Shown: positions 26,428 through 35,975, numbered from the stretch's first letter. The stretch: 64,000 nucleotides of DNA from Methylobacterium cerastii (GCF_022179125.1 NZ_BPQG01000056.1:45742-109741); one strand, 5' to 3'. A program made the numbers and translations. Notes: generated from the sequence alone by a model not told the origin.

Positions 26428-27429
26428 ATGACGGCAAGGCCGAAGGTCGCGTTCATTGGCACCGGCGGGACGATCTCGTCGCTGGGCCGAGATTCCCTGG
26501 ACATCCTCGACTACACCGCGACCGGCAACCGGCTGGAGGCGCAGGCGATCCTCGACGCGGTGCCGGAGGTGCGCGCGGTTGCCGAGGTCGTGCCCGTCGC
26601 CTTCCGCGCCGTGCCGAGCCCGGCGATCGGCTTCGCCGAATGGCGCGACCTGGTGAAGACCTGCGAGCGGCTGGCGGCCGAGCATCCCGACCTCGCCGGC
26701 ATCGTCATCGGGCACGGCACCGCCACCCTGGAGGAAACCGCCTACGCGCTGAGCCTGACGCTGACCGTGGACGTGCCGGTGGTGCTCGTCGGCTCGCAGC
26801 GGCCGATGAGCGCCCTGTCGAGCGACGCCGGGCTCAACCTCGTCGCGGCGATCCGCACGGCGGCGTCGCCGCACTCCCGCGGGCGCGGCGTGCTCGTCGT
26901 CCTCAACGACGAGATCCAGGCGGCCCGCGAGGTGACCAAGACCTCGGTCGCCCGGCTGCAGACTTTCCGCACGCCGGATTTCGGCGTGCTCGGCCATGTC
27001 GACGGCGCGTCGGTGCAGTACTACCGGCGCTCCGAACGCAGCCACGCTCCGGGCACGCCCTTCGACGTCCGCGCGCTCGACGCGCTGCCGCGGGTCGACG
27101 TGTCCTACGGCTACGCCGACGCCGACGGCACGGCGGTGCGCGCCTTCCGCGCCGCCGGCGCGCAGGGGATCGTCTCGGCGGGCCTCGCACCCGGCATGAC
27201 GCCGCCGCGGGAGGCCGACGCCCTCGAAGAGGCGGCGGCGGCCGGAATCGTCGTGGTGCAGTCGACGCGCGCGGGCAGCGGCGTCGTCCCGCTCACCACC
27301 CGCCTGCGGGAGCGCGGCATCCTCAGCGCCGACAACCTGACGCCGCAGAAGGCCCGCATCCTGCTCGCCCTGGCGTTGACGGTGACGCGCGAGCCTTCGG
27401 AGATCGCGCGGATCTTCGCGACCTACTGA
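26428..27429 (+). CDS. Asparaginase-family amidohydrolase with altered TDT motif
   Basis: This 333-residue protein has the fold of L-asparaginase, which hydrolyses asparagine to aspartate and ammonia. The first catalytic motif is intact (FIGTGGTISS, Thr15), and so is the lysine (Lys171 in AREVTKTS). The second motif reads GHGTATLEET instead of the usual HGTDT: Thr98 is kept but the substrate-binding Asp is Ala99. There is no signal peptide, so it is cytoplasmic. The ATG lies behind a good site (GGCAGGAGAC). A subgroup with this change probably acts on another substrate; the loss of Asp makes normal asparaginase activity doubtful. It is followed 94 bp later by cysQ on the same strand. Confidence 0.85.
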   Translation: MTARPKVAFIGTGGTISSLGRDSLDILDYTATGNRLEAQAILDAVPEVRAVAEVVPVAFRAVPSPAIGFAEWRDLVKTCERLAAEHPDLAGIVIGHGTATLEETAYALSLTLTVDVPVVLVGSQRPMSALSSDAGLNLVAAIRTAASPHSRGRGVLVVLNDEIQAAREVTKTSVARLQTFRTPDFGVLGHVDGASVQYYRRSERSHAPGTPFDVRALDALPRVDVSYGYADADGTAVRAFRAAGAQGIVSAGLAPGMTPPREADALEEAAAAGIVVVQSTRAGSGVVPLTTRLRERGILSADNLTPQKARILLALALTVTREPSEIARIFATY

Positions 27430-27523
27430 TCCGCCGTGGGAGCACGATGCCTGTTCGCTCGGCCGGTCCGCTCGGCAGGGGTCCGCCATCGACAAGGATC
27501 GATGGGAGGCGCAAGACGGTGCC

Positions 27524-28423
27524 ATGGCTATGGCGGCATCATCCATCGTCTCCCTGTCGGGACCGGAACGCGAGCGCATCGCCGCGGATCTGGCCGAGAT
27601 CGCCTGCGCCGCCGGCGAGATCCTGCTCGGGCACCACGGCCACGACTGCCCGCACGTGCTGAAGGTGGACGGCTCGCCATCGAGCCATGCCGACCTCGAG
27701 GCCGAGCAGCTGATCCTGGCCAACCTCCTGGAGCGGTTCCCGGCGATCCCGGTCGTGGCCGAGGAGACCTGCCACGACGTGCCGCCCGCCGACCGGTTCT
27801 TCCTCGTCGACCCCCTCGACGGCACCCGCGACTTCCTCGCCGGCAGCCCGGAATTCGCGGTGTGCATCGCCCTGATCGAGGGCAACCGGCCGGTCGCCGC
27901 CGCGCTCGCCGCGCCGGGCGTCGGCCGCGTCTGGCAGGCGGGCGTCGTCGCGCACGAAGCGCCGATCGAGGCGGGTCGGCCCGGCTCCATCCGCGCCGTC
28001 CACACCCGCCCGGAGCCGAAGGACGGGCTCACGGCCCTGGGCAGCCGCCGCCACGGCGACATCGAGACCGAAGCCTGCCTCGACGCCCTCGGCGTCACGG
28101 AGCGGCGTCCGGCCGGCTCGGCCCTCAAGTTCGCGCTGATCGCCTCGGGCGAGGCCGACCTCTACGTCCGCTGCGGCCCGACCATGGAGTGGGACACGGC
28201 GGCCGGCGACCACATCCTCACCGCGGCCGGCGGCCGGGTCGTGACACCGACCGGGCGGCCGATCATCTACGGCCGGCACGCGATGGCCTACCGTAACGGC
28301 CCCTTCGCGGCGCTCGGCGACCCCGCGCTCGCCGCCCGCGTCGCGCTGCCCGACCGGGGGCCGATCCTGCGGCCGCGAGAGAGTGCAGGCGTGCCCGAGC
28401 TCACTCCCGTGCTCCGTCCGTGA
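27524..28423 (+). CDS. cysQ: 3'(2'),5'-bisphosphate nucleotidase CysQ family
   Basis: This 299-residue member of the inositol monophosphatase superfamily would remove the 3'-phosphate from PAP or PAPS and thus balance sulfate assimilation. Metal-binding motifs are AEETC (motif with Glu), DPLDGTRDF and, near the C-terminus, EWDTAAGDHILTAAGG. The length is a little above the usual 260-270 because of a C-terminal tail (RPRESAGVPELTPVLRP). ATG codons at 27524 and 27530 are both possible; GGGAGG lies upstream. The last 23 bp overlap the convergent YHS gene. An inositol-phosphatase role is the main alternative. Confidence 0.88.
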   Translation: MAMAASSIVSLSGPERERIAADLAEIACAAGEILLGHHGHDCPHVLKVDGSPSSHADLEAEQLILANLLERFPAIPVVAEETCHDVPPADRFFLVDPLDGTRDFLAGSPEFAVCIALIEGNRPVAAALAAPGVGRVWQAGVVAHEAPIEAGRPGSIRAVHTRPEPKDGLTALGSRRHGDIETEACLDALGVTERRPAGSALKFALIASGEADLYVRCGPTMEWDTAAGDHILTAAGGRVVTPTGRPIIYGRHAMAYRNGPFAALGDPALAARVALPDRGPILRPRESAGVPELTPVLRP

Positions 28424-28853
28424 GCCCCTGCAGGGTGGGCCAGGACGCCTCGGCCTTCGCCGCGAGGCTCGGCTCCGCCACCACCCGGTCGCGGTGTTCG
28501 GCGTTTCGGAACAGGTAGAGGCGCTCGTCCACCAGAGCGAAGACGAGCGGGTCCGCGTCGACCAGCCGCCCGTCGAGGATGCCGACGAGGTCGTAGCCGC
28601 CGAGCCGCGGCGTGTAGACCGTCGGGTCGCGCAGGAACACGGCCCGGTTGGCGGCGCTGGCGAAGCGCCAGCTCCAACCCGCGCCCGAGACCTCGAACGT
28701 CGCCAGGCCCGCCTGCGGCCCCTCCGGCAGAAAGTAGCTCACCGGGTCGAACCCCGCGAGCCCGAGATAGCCGGACGCTGGCGTCTGGCCGCGTGCGGGC
28801 CCGGCGAGACCCGCCAGGACGAGGCCGGCGCAGTCACGTCGCGTTAACCACAT
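28401..28853 (-). CDS. Exported YHS-domain protein
   Basis: This 150-residue protein has a twin-arginine-like or Sec export signal (LTRRDCAGLVLAGLAGPARG). A YHS-type domain follows, with FDPVSYFLPEG, FASAANRAVFLRDPTVYTPRLGGYD and ERLYLFRNAEHRDRV. The family pattern FASxxNRxxFxxxPxxYxPxxGGY is met, but the usual Cys after GGY is replaced by Asp (GGYDLVG), so a metal role is less likely. The ATG at 28853 is the only start that leaves a proper signal peptide. It overlaps cysQ tail to tail and is divergent from eipA across 180 bp. The function is unknown. Confidence 0.78.
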   Translation of the reverse strand: MWLTRRDCAGLVLAGLAGPARGQTPASGYLGLAGFDPVSYFLPEGPQAGLATFEVSGAGWSWRFASAANRAVFLRDPTVYTPRLGGYDLVGILDGRLVDADPLVFALVDERLYLFRNAEHRDRVVAEPSLAAKAEASWPTLQGLTDGARE

Positions 28854-29033
28854 CGTGTCCACTTGATCCCCAAGTCTTGAGCCCGACGTTCGCAACCGGT
28901 TTCGCGGCCTCATCGATCGTCGTGCGGAGCGGCGCAAGGCCTGCCGCTTGTCCGGGGGGCGAACGCAGGGCTTCGTCCAGGCGCGCGACCGCGTCCCGTG
29001 AAGGCGCCGCCCCGAGCGGATCGAGGAGGAACC

Positions 29034-29690
29034 ATGACCGCACCCGATTCTCCCCGCACAAACCATCTCTGCCAAGCCGACGCGAAACGCCATCCGACAC
29101 CGACCCGCCGCCATGCTCTGGCCGGCCTCGGTTCGGCCGGCCTCGCCGTGCTCGGCTTGCTTCCAGGCGCCGCCCTTGCTCGCGGCGTCGACGACCCTGG
29201 CGCGCCCGAGAATTTCCGCCCGGGCGAGATCGTCGATTCGGGGCACAAGTTCTTCGGCAACGTCTCGCGCGGGCTGGCGCTGACCGTTCAGGAGGCGACC
29301 AAGCGCTGGGGCGAGCCCAACGGCTACATCCTCGGGCAGGAGGCCTCCGGCGCCATCGTCGGCGGCGTCCGCTACGGCGAAGGCACGCTCTACACCCGCA
29401 ACGCCGGCCAGCGCCGGATCTATTGGCAGGGCCCGACCCTCGGGTTCGACATCGGCGGCGACGGCGACCGCACCATGATGCTGGTCTACAACCTGCCGGC
29501 GGTGAAGGGCATCTACCGCCGCTTCGGCGGCGTCGACGGCTCGGCCTACTTCGTCGGCGGCTTCGGCATGACGGCGGTGACCAACGACGGCATCGTCGTG
29601 GTCCCGATCCGCACCGGCGTCGGCGCGCGGCTCGGCATCAACGTCGGCTACCTGAAGTTCACCGGCACGCCGACCTGGAACCCGTTCTGA
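29034..29690 (+). CDS. eipA: EipA-family (DUF1134) envelope integrity protein
   Basis: This 218-residue periplasmic protein starts behind an excellent site (GAGGAGGAACC). Residues ~25-50 form an export signal with a double Arg (TPTRRHALAGLGSAGL ... ALARG). The DUF1134 domain follows with KFFGNVSRGLALTVQEA, GVRYGEGTLYT, IYWQGPTLGFDIGGDG and a glycine-rich end (VGARLGINVGYLKF). In Brucella, EipA is needed for envelope integrity and interacts genetically with O-polysaccharide and cell-division genes. That role is inferred here from the family. It is followed by an unrelated coiled-coil protein gene 201 bp away. Confidence 0.9.
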   Translation: MTAPDSPRTNHLCQADAKRHPTPTRRHALAGLGSAGLAVLGLLPGAALARGVDDPGAPENFRPGEIVDSGHKFFGNVSRGLALTVQEATKRWGEPNGYILGQEASGAIVGGVRYGEGTLYTRNAGQRRIYWQGPTLGFDIGGDGDRTMMLVYNLPAVKGIYRRFGGVDGSAYFVGGFGMTAVTNDGIVVVPIRTGVGARLGINVGYLKFTGTPTWNPF

Positions 29691-29891
29691 GGCGTCGCGA
29701 ATCGCGATTTCGCGCCCGCGTCCAAAACCGGTTAGACTGAGCGCCAACGTTGGTCGGGCATGCCCGGCTCGCGGGCGCGGTGCACGGGTTCAGCTCGGGT
29801 TCCGGTGCCCGTTTCGGCGTGTGGTCGCGTCGTCGCACGAGCGGGCAGGGGTCCGCCGCGCGGCGTCGCTCAAGGGAACGAGTTCGCCCGC

Positions 29892-30587
29892 GTGATCGAA
29901 ACCGTGATGGTCTTCGCCCTCGGCTTCCTGGTGGCGACCCTGTGTGCGCTGCTGGCTCTGCCGGCCGTGAACGCGCGCGCCGCCCGGCTCGCGCGGCGGC
30001 GGACCGAGGCGCAGCTGCCGCTCTCCGTCGAGGAGATCGCGGCGGAGAAGGATTTCCTGCGGGCCGAGTTCGCGGTGGGGCAGCGCCGGATGGAGCGCGC
30101 CGTCGAAGCCGCACGCGCCAAGCGCCACGCCGACATGGCGGCCCTCGGCGGCCGAACGCTGGAGGTGGCGGCGCTCGCCCGCGACGTCGCCGCGCGCGAC
30201 GCCGAGATTGCGGAAGCGCTCGCGCTCCGGAAGCGCCTGGAAGGCGAACTCGAGACCGCGCAGGCCGACGGCTCTGCGGGCCTCGCGACCCTGCTCGCGC
30301 TCGAGGAGGCCCACGCCGACCTGCTCGACAGCCTGCTCGCCGCACGGCTCGATCCAGCCGCGCCCGAAGCGACGCTCGCCGACCCGGCCGAGAGCGAGCG
30401 CAGCGTCCGCGAAAAGCTCGCGGCCGCCGAGGCGGCGCTCGCACGGTCCGAGTCCGATCGCGGCGAGACGGTCGAGCGCGAGAACGCCGACCTGCGCCGG
30501 CGCATCACCGAAGTCGCCGACGCGCTGGCGCAGCGCGAGCGCCTGCCGCCGGTGGCGGCCTACGCGATGCACGCATCGTCGCACTGA
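29892..30587 (+). CDS. Membrane-anchored coiled-coil protein of unknown function
   Basis: This 231-residue protein starts at GTG 29892. One N-terminal membrane helix (VMVFALGFLVATLCALLALPAV without its flanks) is followed by a cytoplasmic part that is almost entirely charged and helical, with heptad-like Ala/Leu spacing (about residues 45-215), so it should form a long coiled coil. The phrase LSVEEIAAEKDFLRAEFAV is one I have seen in other Rhizobiales membrane proteins annotated as hypothetical. A longer frame to 29760 exists but lacks a site; AAGGGAA lies about 14 bases before the GTG. Its function is unknown. Confidence 0.7.
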   Translation: MIETVMVFALGFLVATLCALLALPAVNARAARLARRRTEAQLPLSVEEIAAEKDFLRAEFAVGQRRMERAVEAARAKRHADMAALGGRTLEVAALARDVAARDAEIAEALALRKRLEGELETAQADGSAGLATLLALEEAHADLLDSLLAARLDPAAPEATLADPAESERSVREKLAAAEAALARSESDRGETVERENADLRRRITEVADALAQRERLPPVAAYAMHASSH

Positions 30588-30717
30588 TCGGCCGCCGGCG
30601 CAGCGGATTTCGAGTGGCGCGCTTGCGAAACCCCTCCGCGATGCCTTGTTTCCACCACGCGATGGCATCATCGCACCGCCATCCCGCATTTCGACCCGAC
30701 AGATGGAACGACGCCCC

Positions 30718-30984
30718 ATGGCCTTGAAGCTCATGCCCCTCGCCCTCGCGCTCGGCTTGGCCGTGTCGTTCTCCGCGCCGGCCTCCGCCGCGCCCGAGAC
30801 CAAGCGCGGCAACGAGACCCTGAAGAAGTACTGCACCGGCGATTACCTGAACTATTGCGGCAACCTTGCCCCCGAGGATCCGAAGCTCGACGCGTGCTTC
30901 GAGAAGAACTGGAAGTCGCTGTCGGAGAACTGCCGCCGCGCCATCGACGCCTACCAGGCGACCACGGGCGGAAAGAAGGGCTGA
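30718..30984 (+). CDS. Small secreted cysteine-rich protein
   Basis: This 88-residue protein has a clear Sec signal peptide (residues 1-23, LALALGLAVSFSAPASAA). The mature part of ~65 residues has four cysteines (KKYCTGDYLNYCG, LDACFEK, SENCRRAI) spaced as in cysteine-rich (GLG1-like) repeats of bacterial periplasmic proteins, probably two disulfides. The ATG at 30718 is the start nearest the signal peptide; an ATG at 30703 is also in frame. The role is unknown. Confidence 0.75.
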   Translation: MALKLMPLALALGLAVSFSAPASAAPETKRGNETLKKYCTGDYLNYCGNLAPEDPKLDACFEKNWKSLSENCRRAIDAYQATTGGKKG

Positions 30985-31063
30985 GCCCGCGAAAGTCGAC
31001 CGGCGCGCTTCGGATTCGCGCTATGGCGCGGGGGCGCTCGCCTCGGGGTGCGGCAACGGCTAA

Positions 31064-31093
31064 GGTGTGATCCTCCCTCGGGAGGACCACACC
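31064..31093 (+). promoter_or_regulatory. Strong leader hairpin before the lipoprotein-lysA genes
   Basis: ggtgtg (31064-31069) pairs with cacacc (31088-31093), and tcctccc (31071-31077) pairs with gggagga (31080-31086), giving a 13-pair stem with one mismatch. It lies 26 bp before the lipoprotein start. It may end the upstream transcript or control the lipoprotein-lysA operon. No T run follows. Confidence 0.5.
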
Positions 31094-31119
31094 CAGAAGT
31101 GCCCGCCGGACCCTCCGCG

Positions 31120-31479
31120 ATGCCGCCCTCCCGCGTCCTGACGTCGATCCTAGCCGCAGCCCTCGTCGCGCTCGCGCTGGCGGGCTGCGGCCGCCGCGGT
31201 GCCCTGGAGCCGCCGGGCGCCTCGGCCACGGTGCCGGCACGGAACACGGCCCAGGGCACGCCCACGACGACGGCCGGACCTCGGACGCTTCCGGTCAGCA
31301 CCGGCCTCGGCGGCGGCGCGCCGGAGCCCGATCCGCTCGCGGTCCGCGCCGGCGACGAGCTGCCGCCATCCGCGCTCGCCCCCGCTTCCGGCACCGAGGC
31401 GCCGGTGGAGACGAGCCGCGGCGCCAAGCGCGGCTACCGCATCCCGAAGGACCCCTTCATCCTCGATCCGCTGCTGTAG
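31120..31479 (+). CDS. Small lipoprotein (LptM/YifL-like) upstream of lysA
   Basis: This 119-residue lipoprotein has a signal peptide ending in the lipobox LALAGC, followed at once by GRRGALEPPG. The GCGxxGxLxxP pattern is that of YifL/LptM-type peptides, which help LptD mature in the outer membrane. The rest is Pro/Ala-rich and probably disordered, ending GYRIPKDPFILDPLL. A short lipoprotein gene directly before lysA is a conserved arrangement in proteobacteria, which supports the call. The ATG at 31120 is chosen because it begins the signal peptide; the open frame upstream has no use. Confidence 0.8.
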   Translation: MPPSRVLTSILAAALVALALAGCGRRGALEPPGASATVPARNTAQGTPTTTAGPRTLPVSTGLGGGAPEPDPLAVRAGDELPPSALAPASGTEAPVETSRGAKRGYRIPKDPFILDPLL

Positions 31480-31610
31480 GCCGCCGCCCGCGCGACGGAT
31501 CGCACGCACCGTCACCAAACCTTGCTCTTCCGCCTCCGGGCGAGGTTCCCCCGCGGACGGGATCTCGAGCCGAACGGCGGATCTCGACGCTTCCCGGACA
31601 CGGCCGAACG

Positions 31611-32879
31611 ATGCACCATTTCCAGGATCGCGGCGGACGCCTGCACGCCGAGGACGTCGACCTGACGGCCTTGGCCGAGCGCGTCGGCACGCCGTTCTAC
31701 TGCTACAGCACCGCCACCCTGGAGCGGCACTACCGCGTGTTCGCCGATGCCTTCGCCGGCGACGACGCGCTGGTGTGCTTCGCGATGAAGGCGAACTCCA
31801 ACCAGGCCGTGCTGGCGACGCTCGCCCGCCAGGGCGCCGGCATGGACATCGTCTCCGAGGGCGAGCTGCTCCGCGCGCTCCGCGCCGGGGTCGAGGCCCG
31901 CAAGATCGTGTTTTCGGGCGTCGGCAAGACGCAGGACGAGATGGCGGCGGCGCTGAAGGCCGGCATCTTCTGCTTCAACGTCGAGAGCGAGCCGGAGCTG
32001 CTCGCGCTGTCCGCGGTGGCGACCAGCCTCGGGATCGACGCCCCCGTCTCGATCCGCGTCAACCCCGACATCGACGCCGGCGGCCACGCCAAGATCTCGA
32101 CGGGCAAGTACGAGAACAAGTTCGGCGTGCCCATCACGCGCGCGCCCGCCGTCTACGCCCTGGCCGCGACGCTGCCGGGCCTCGCGATCCACGGCGTCGA
32201 CATGCATATCGGCAGCCAGATCACCGACTTGGCGCCGTTCGAGAACGCCGCCCGCCTGCTCGCCGGCCTCGCCGGACGGCTGATCGCCGAGGGCCATCCG
32301 ATCCGCCACATCGATTTCGGCGGCGGCCTCGGCATCCCCTATCGCGACGACAACGCCCCCCCGCCGGACCCGGCGGCCCTGGCCGCGACGATCCGGCCGC
32401 ATTTCGCACCCCTCGGTTTGCGCCCGGTCTTCGAGATCGGCCGGATGATCGCGGGCAACGCCGGCATCCTCGTCACCCGTGTGCTGTACGTGAAGGAGAG
32501 CGAGGGCCGCACCTTCGTCATCGTCGACGCGGCGATGAACGACCTGATCCGGCCGACGCTGTACGAGGCCTACCACGCGCTCCGGCCGGTCGAGGTGCCG
32601 GCCGCCGACGCGCCGCGCGTGACCGCGGACGTAGTCGGCCCGGTCTGCGAGACCGGCGACTACCTCGCCCTGCAGCGCGAGATGCCGCAGGTCGCGCCCG
32701 GCGCGCTGATCGCGGTGATGACCGCGGGCGCCTACGGCGCGGTCCAGGCCGGCACCTACAACACCCGCCGCCTCGTGCCCGAGGTGCTGGTCAGCGGCGC
32801 GCAGGCCGCGATCGTTCGCCCGCGCCAGACCTACGACGAACTGATCGGCCTCGACCGGATGCCCGACTGGCTCGCTTGA
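31611..32879 (+). CDS. lysA: Diaminopimelate decarboxylase
   Basis: This 422-residue PLP enzyme makes L-lysine from meso-diaminopimelate in the last step of the pathway. The PLP lysine is Lys60 (VCFAMKANSN). Other signature regions are DIVSEGEL, KISTGKYENKFGV, GVDMHIGSQI, HIDFGGGLGIPY and the catalytic Cys region VGPVCETGDYL. Length and motif order are normal. It follows the small lipoprotein gene by 131 bp. dapB, an earlier step, lies 17 kb away, so the pathway is scattered. Confidence 0.97.
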   Translation: MHHFQDRGGRLHAEDVDLTALAERVGTPFYCYSTATLERHYRVFADAFAGDDALVCFAMKANSNQAVLATLARQGAGMDIVSEGELLRALRAGVEARKIVFSGVGKTQDEMAAALKAGIFCFNVESEPELLALSAVATSLGIDAPVSIRVNPDIDAGGHAKISTGKYENKFGVPITRAPAVYALAATLPGLAIHGVDMHIGSQITDLAPFENAARLLAGLAGRLIAEGHPIRHIDFGGGLGIPYRDDNAPPPDPAALAATIRPHFAPLGLRPVFEIGRMIAGNAGILVTRVLYVKESEGRTFVIVDAAMNDLIRPTLYEAYHALRPVEVPAADAPRVTADVVGPVCETGDYLALQREMPQVAPGALIAVMTAGAYGAVQAGTYNTRRLVPEVLVSGAQAAIVRPRQTYDELIGLDRMPDWLA

Positions 32880-32894
32880 GGGTTCGCCGCCGCC

Positions 32895-34367
32895 TCAATG
32901 CCCCGGCGTCGCCACCGCGCCAGGCTTGTCGTGGGTGCCGAGGCGTTCGACCAGGGTCGCGCTCGCGCGGTTGAGGCCGACGATCTCGACCGCGCGGCCG
33001 TGGTGGCGGAACTTCAGCACCACCCGGTCGAGGGCGTTGATCGCGGTGATGTCCCAGAAATGCGCGGCCGTGAGGTCGAGCACGATCCGCTCGGCGTCGT
33101 CGCGGAAGTCGAACGCGCCGTGGAAGGCCTCGGCGGTCGCGAAGAACAGCTGACCGGTGACGACGTAGGTGCGGACCGCGCCCTCGCGCCGGCTCGCGAC
33201 GTCGAACACCCGGGCGACCTTGCGCGCGAAGAACACCCCCGACAGCAGCACCCCGACGAGCACGCCGCGGGCGAGGTCGTGGGTCGCCACCACCACCGCG
33301 ACGGTGGCGAGCATCACCACGCTCGACGAGCCGGGATGGCGGGTGAGGTCGCGGATCGAGCGCCAGGAGAAGGTCTGGAGCGAGACGAAGATCATCACCG
33401 CGACCAGCGCCGCCATCGGGATCTGCCGGACGTAGGCGCCGAGGACGAGGATCAGGAACAGCAGGAAGCAGCCGGCCCAAAGGCAGGACAGCCGACCGCG
33501 GGCGCCCGAGGTGACGTTGATCACCGTCTGGCCGATCATCGCGCAGCCGGCCATGCCGCCGAAGAAGCCGGAGACGATGTTGGCCGCGCCCTGGCCGAGG
33601 CATTCCCGGCTCTTGTCGCTGCCGGTGTCGGTCATCTCGTCGACGATCGCCGCGGTCATCAGGGATTCGAGCAGGCCGACCATCGCCACCGTCGCGGCGT
33701 AGGGCAGGATGATCCGAAGCGTCTCGAGGCTCAGCGGCACCTGCGGCAGCAGGAAGGACGGCAGGCTTGCGGGGAGCGCGCCCATGTCGCCCACCGTCCG
33801 CACCGGGAGCGCCAGCGCGATCGCGGCGATGGTCAGCAGCACGATGCAGACGAGGGGCGAGGGCACTGCCTTGGTGAGCCGCGGCAGGCCGTAGATGATC
33901 GCCAACCCGATCGCCACCATCGCGTAGACGGTCGGCCCGCGCCCGATCAGCTCGGGCATCTGCGCGAGGAAGATCAGGATCGCCAGCGCGTTGACGAACC
34001 CGGTGATCACCGAGCGCGAGACGAAGCGCATCAGGTCGCCGAGGCGCAGCAGGCCGGCGCCGATCTGGATCAGGCCGGCGAGGATCGAGGCGGCGAGCAG
34101 GTATTGCAGGCCGTGCTCGCGGACGAGGCCGGCCATCACCAGGGCGGTGGCGCCGGTGGCCGCCGAGATCATCGCCGGGCGCCCGCCGACGATGGCGGTG
34201 GTGACCGCGATGCAGAACGAGGCGTAGAGCCCGACCTGGGGGTCGACGCCGGCGATCAACGAGAACGCGATCGCCTCGGGGATGAGGGCGAGCGCGACGA
34301 CGGTGCCGGCGAGCAATTCGCGCGGCACGTGCGGGGCCCATTCGGCCCGCAAGGTCTGGAAGGTCAT
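32895..34367 (-). CDS. SulP-family inorganic anion transporter with STAS domain
   Basis: This 490-residue inner-membrane protein begins [18 protein letters not shown]. About 12-14 helices carry the SulP signatures [20 protein letters not shown] and [20 protein letters not shown]. The C-terminal cytoplasmic part (~residues 395-490) is a STAS domain ([24 protein letters not shown]). Substrates in the family are sulfate, bicarbonate or other anions; nothing here decides. The ATG at 34367 is preceded by a usable purine-rich stretch. It is convergent with lysA, 15 bp apart. Confidence 0.9.
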   Translation of the reverse strand: MTFQTLRAEWAPHVPRELLAGTVVALALIPEAIAFSLIAGVDPQVGLYASFCIAVTTAIVGGRPAMISAATGATALVMAGLVREHGLQYLLAASILAGLIQIGAGLLRLGDLMRFVSRSVITGFVNALAILIFLAQMPELIGRGPTVYAMVAIGLAIIYGLPRLTKAVPSPLVCIVLLTIAAIALALPVRTVGDMGALPASLPSFLLPQVPLSLETLRIILPYAATVAMVGLLESLMTAAIVDEMTDTGSDKSRECLGQGAANIVSGFFGGMAGCAMIGQTVINVTSGARGRLSCLWAGCFLLFLILVLGAYVRQIPMAALVAVMIFVSLQTFSWRSIRDLTRHPGSSSVVMLATVAVVVATHDLARGVLVGVLLSGVFFARKVARVFDVASRREGAVRTYVVTGQLFFATAEAFHGAFDFRDDAERIVLDLTAAHFWDITAINALDRVVLKFRHHGRAVEIVGLNRASATLVERLGTHDKPGAVATPGH

Positions 34368-34589
34368 GCAATATGTCCGGCCCGCGCCAAGCTGGAGGCG
34401 GCGTGCGAGCCCAAAAAGAGGAGCGATCTCGAAGGGTGACGGTTCGACGGACCGCGTGCGCCGTCCCGCGGAGGCGGACGGCGTGGCGGCGGGGCGCGCT
34501 ACGGCGGCGTCGTCGAGGACGGGCGGGCGTCTGTCGGAACCATGCGCCTTGTTAGACAGCCGCGCGCCGCGCGGCAACCCGTCGGCCGC

Positions 34590-35633
34590 TCAGGCCGACG
34601 CCGCGGCCACCGCGCGCAGGTCCGCGACCAGTTCCGCGACGCGTTCGCGCTTCGCGTCCCAGGCGAACATGAACCGGGCTCCGCCGCCGATGAAGGTGTA
34701 GAAGCGCCAGCCCTTGGCACGCAGGCGCTCCATCATCTCCGCCGGCATCGCCAGGAAGACGGCGTTGGCCTCGACCGGAAACATCGGCGCGATCCCGGGC
34801 ATGTCCGCCACCGCCGCGGCGAAGTCCTGGGCGCAGGTGTTGCCGTGCGCGGCGTTGTGGAGCCAGGCCCCGCTTTCCAGTATCCCGACCCAGGGCGCCG
34901 ACAGGAAGCGCATCTTGGAGGCGAGCTGCCCTGCCTGCTTGCAGCGGTAGCCGAAATCCTCCGCCAGCGCGGGCTCGAAGAACACCACCGCCTCGCCGGC
35001 ATGCATGCCGTTCTTGGTGCCGCCGAAGCAGAGCACGTCGACGCCCGCGCGCCACGTCATGTCCGCCGGGCTGCATCCGAGATGCGCGCAGGCGTTGGCG
35101 AAGCGCGCCCCGTCCATGTGCAGCGACAGGCCGAGGTCGCGGCAGGTGGCCGAGATCGCCTGCAACTCGGCCAGGGTGTAGACCTGCCCCGTCTCGGTCG
35201 GCTGGGTCACCGTCACCACCCGGACCTTCGGGAAGTGGATGTCCTTGCGATTGGTGGCGAGCGCCCGGATCGCGTCCGGGGTCAGCTTGCCGCTTTCGGT
35301 GCGGACCGTGAGCAGCTTCGAGCCGTTGGAGAAGAATTCCGGCGCGCCGCACTCGTCGGTCTCCACGTGGGCGGCGTCGGCGCAGATTACGCTGTGGTAG
35401 GAGCGGCAGAGCGAGGCCAGGGCCAGCGCGTTGGCGGCGGTACCGTTGAAGGCGAAGAACACCTCGCACCGGGTCTCGAACAAGGTGCGGAAGGCGTCCG
35501 CGGCGCGTGCGGTCCAGGCGTCCTCGCCGTAGGCCGGCGCATGCCCGGCGTTGGCCTCCGCCATCGCCCCCCAGGCCTCCGGGCAGATGCCGGAATAGTT
35601 GTCGCTGGCGAATTGCTGCGCGTCGTCGTTCAT
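34590..35633 (-). CDS. ltaE: Low-specificity L-threonine aldolase
   Basis: This 347-residue PLP fold-type I enzyme cleaves L-threonine and L-allo-threonine to glycine and acetaldehyde. It begins NDDAQQFASDNYSGICPEAW. PLP contacts are seen in FAFNGTAANALAL and LHMDGARFANA, and the Schiff-base lysine is Lys207 in CFGGTKNGM. This is the shorter beta-eliminating aldolase clade common in alphaproteobacteria. The ATG at 35633 is at the conserved N-terminus. It is divergent from rpsU across 342 bp. Confidence 0.92.
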   Translation of the reverse strand: MNDDAQQFASDNYSGICPEAWGAMAEANAGHAPAYGEDAWTARAADAFRTLFETRCEVFFAFNGTAANALALASLCRSYHSVICADAAHVETDECGAPEFFSNGSKLLTVRTESGKLTPDAIRALATNRKDIHFPKVRVVTVTQPTETGQVYTLAELQAISATCRDLGLSLHMDGARFANACAHLGCSPADMTWRAGVDVLCFGGTKNGMHAGEAVVFFEPALAEDFGYRCKQAGQLASKMRFLSAPWVGILESGAWLHNAAHGNTCAQDFAAAVADMPGIAPMFPVEANAVFLAMPAEMMERLRAKGWRFYTFIGGGARFMFAWDAKRERVAELVADLRAVAAASA

Positions 35634-35975
35634 CGGTCACCCCTGCCGTAGGACGATCGCCGTGTGGCCGCCGCCGTCCGGCAATCCTTGTGTGGTGTCG
35701 GCGCGAACACCCTACCAGAGCCGCGACTGAGGCTGCCCGGTCACAGTTCGCGCGGATCGCGTTCGCGTCGCCTATCCGGTTGGAACTCGCCGCCGCTTGG
35801 TGTAAGAGCCTGCCCAAGGTGCAGATCTGGTGCCGAATCGAGACGGTCCGAACCGCGTCCCGCCCGGGCGATCCCCGGGTCCGGGGCGCTGTCGGTTTCC
35901 CGCTCCGTCGCGGGCGTCTCGCCGCCGACACCGACCGAATGCCACGTTCAAACTGGTTCTAGAGGATCCACTCCG
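35634..35975. other. 342-bp divergent region before rpsU
   Basis: This lies between ltaE (minus) and rpsU (plus). A weak promoter-like pair (ttggaa and tgtaag, about 35779 onward) was seen, but the spacing is 15 bp and confidence is low. The AGAGGA at 35961 is the rpsU ribosome site. No gene or repeat was recognised. Confidence 0.4.

Noticed and set aside
31064-31093. Lysine riboswitch before lysA
   Set aside because: The leader is too short and shows one simple hairpin instead of the multi-helix lysine riboswitch fold.
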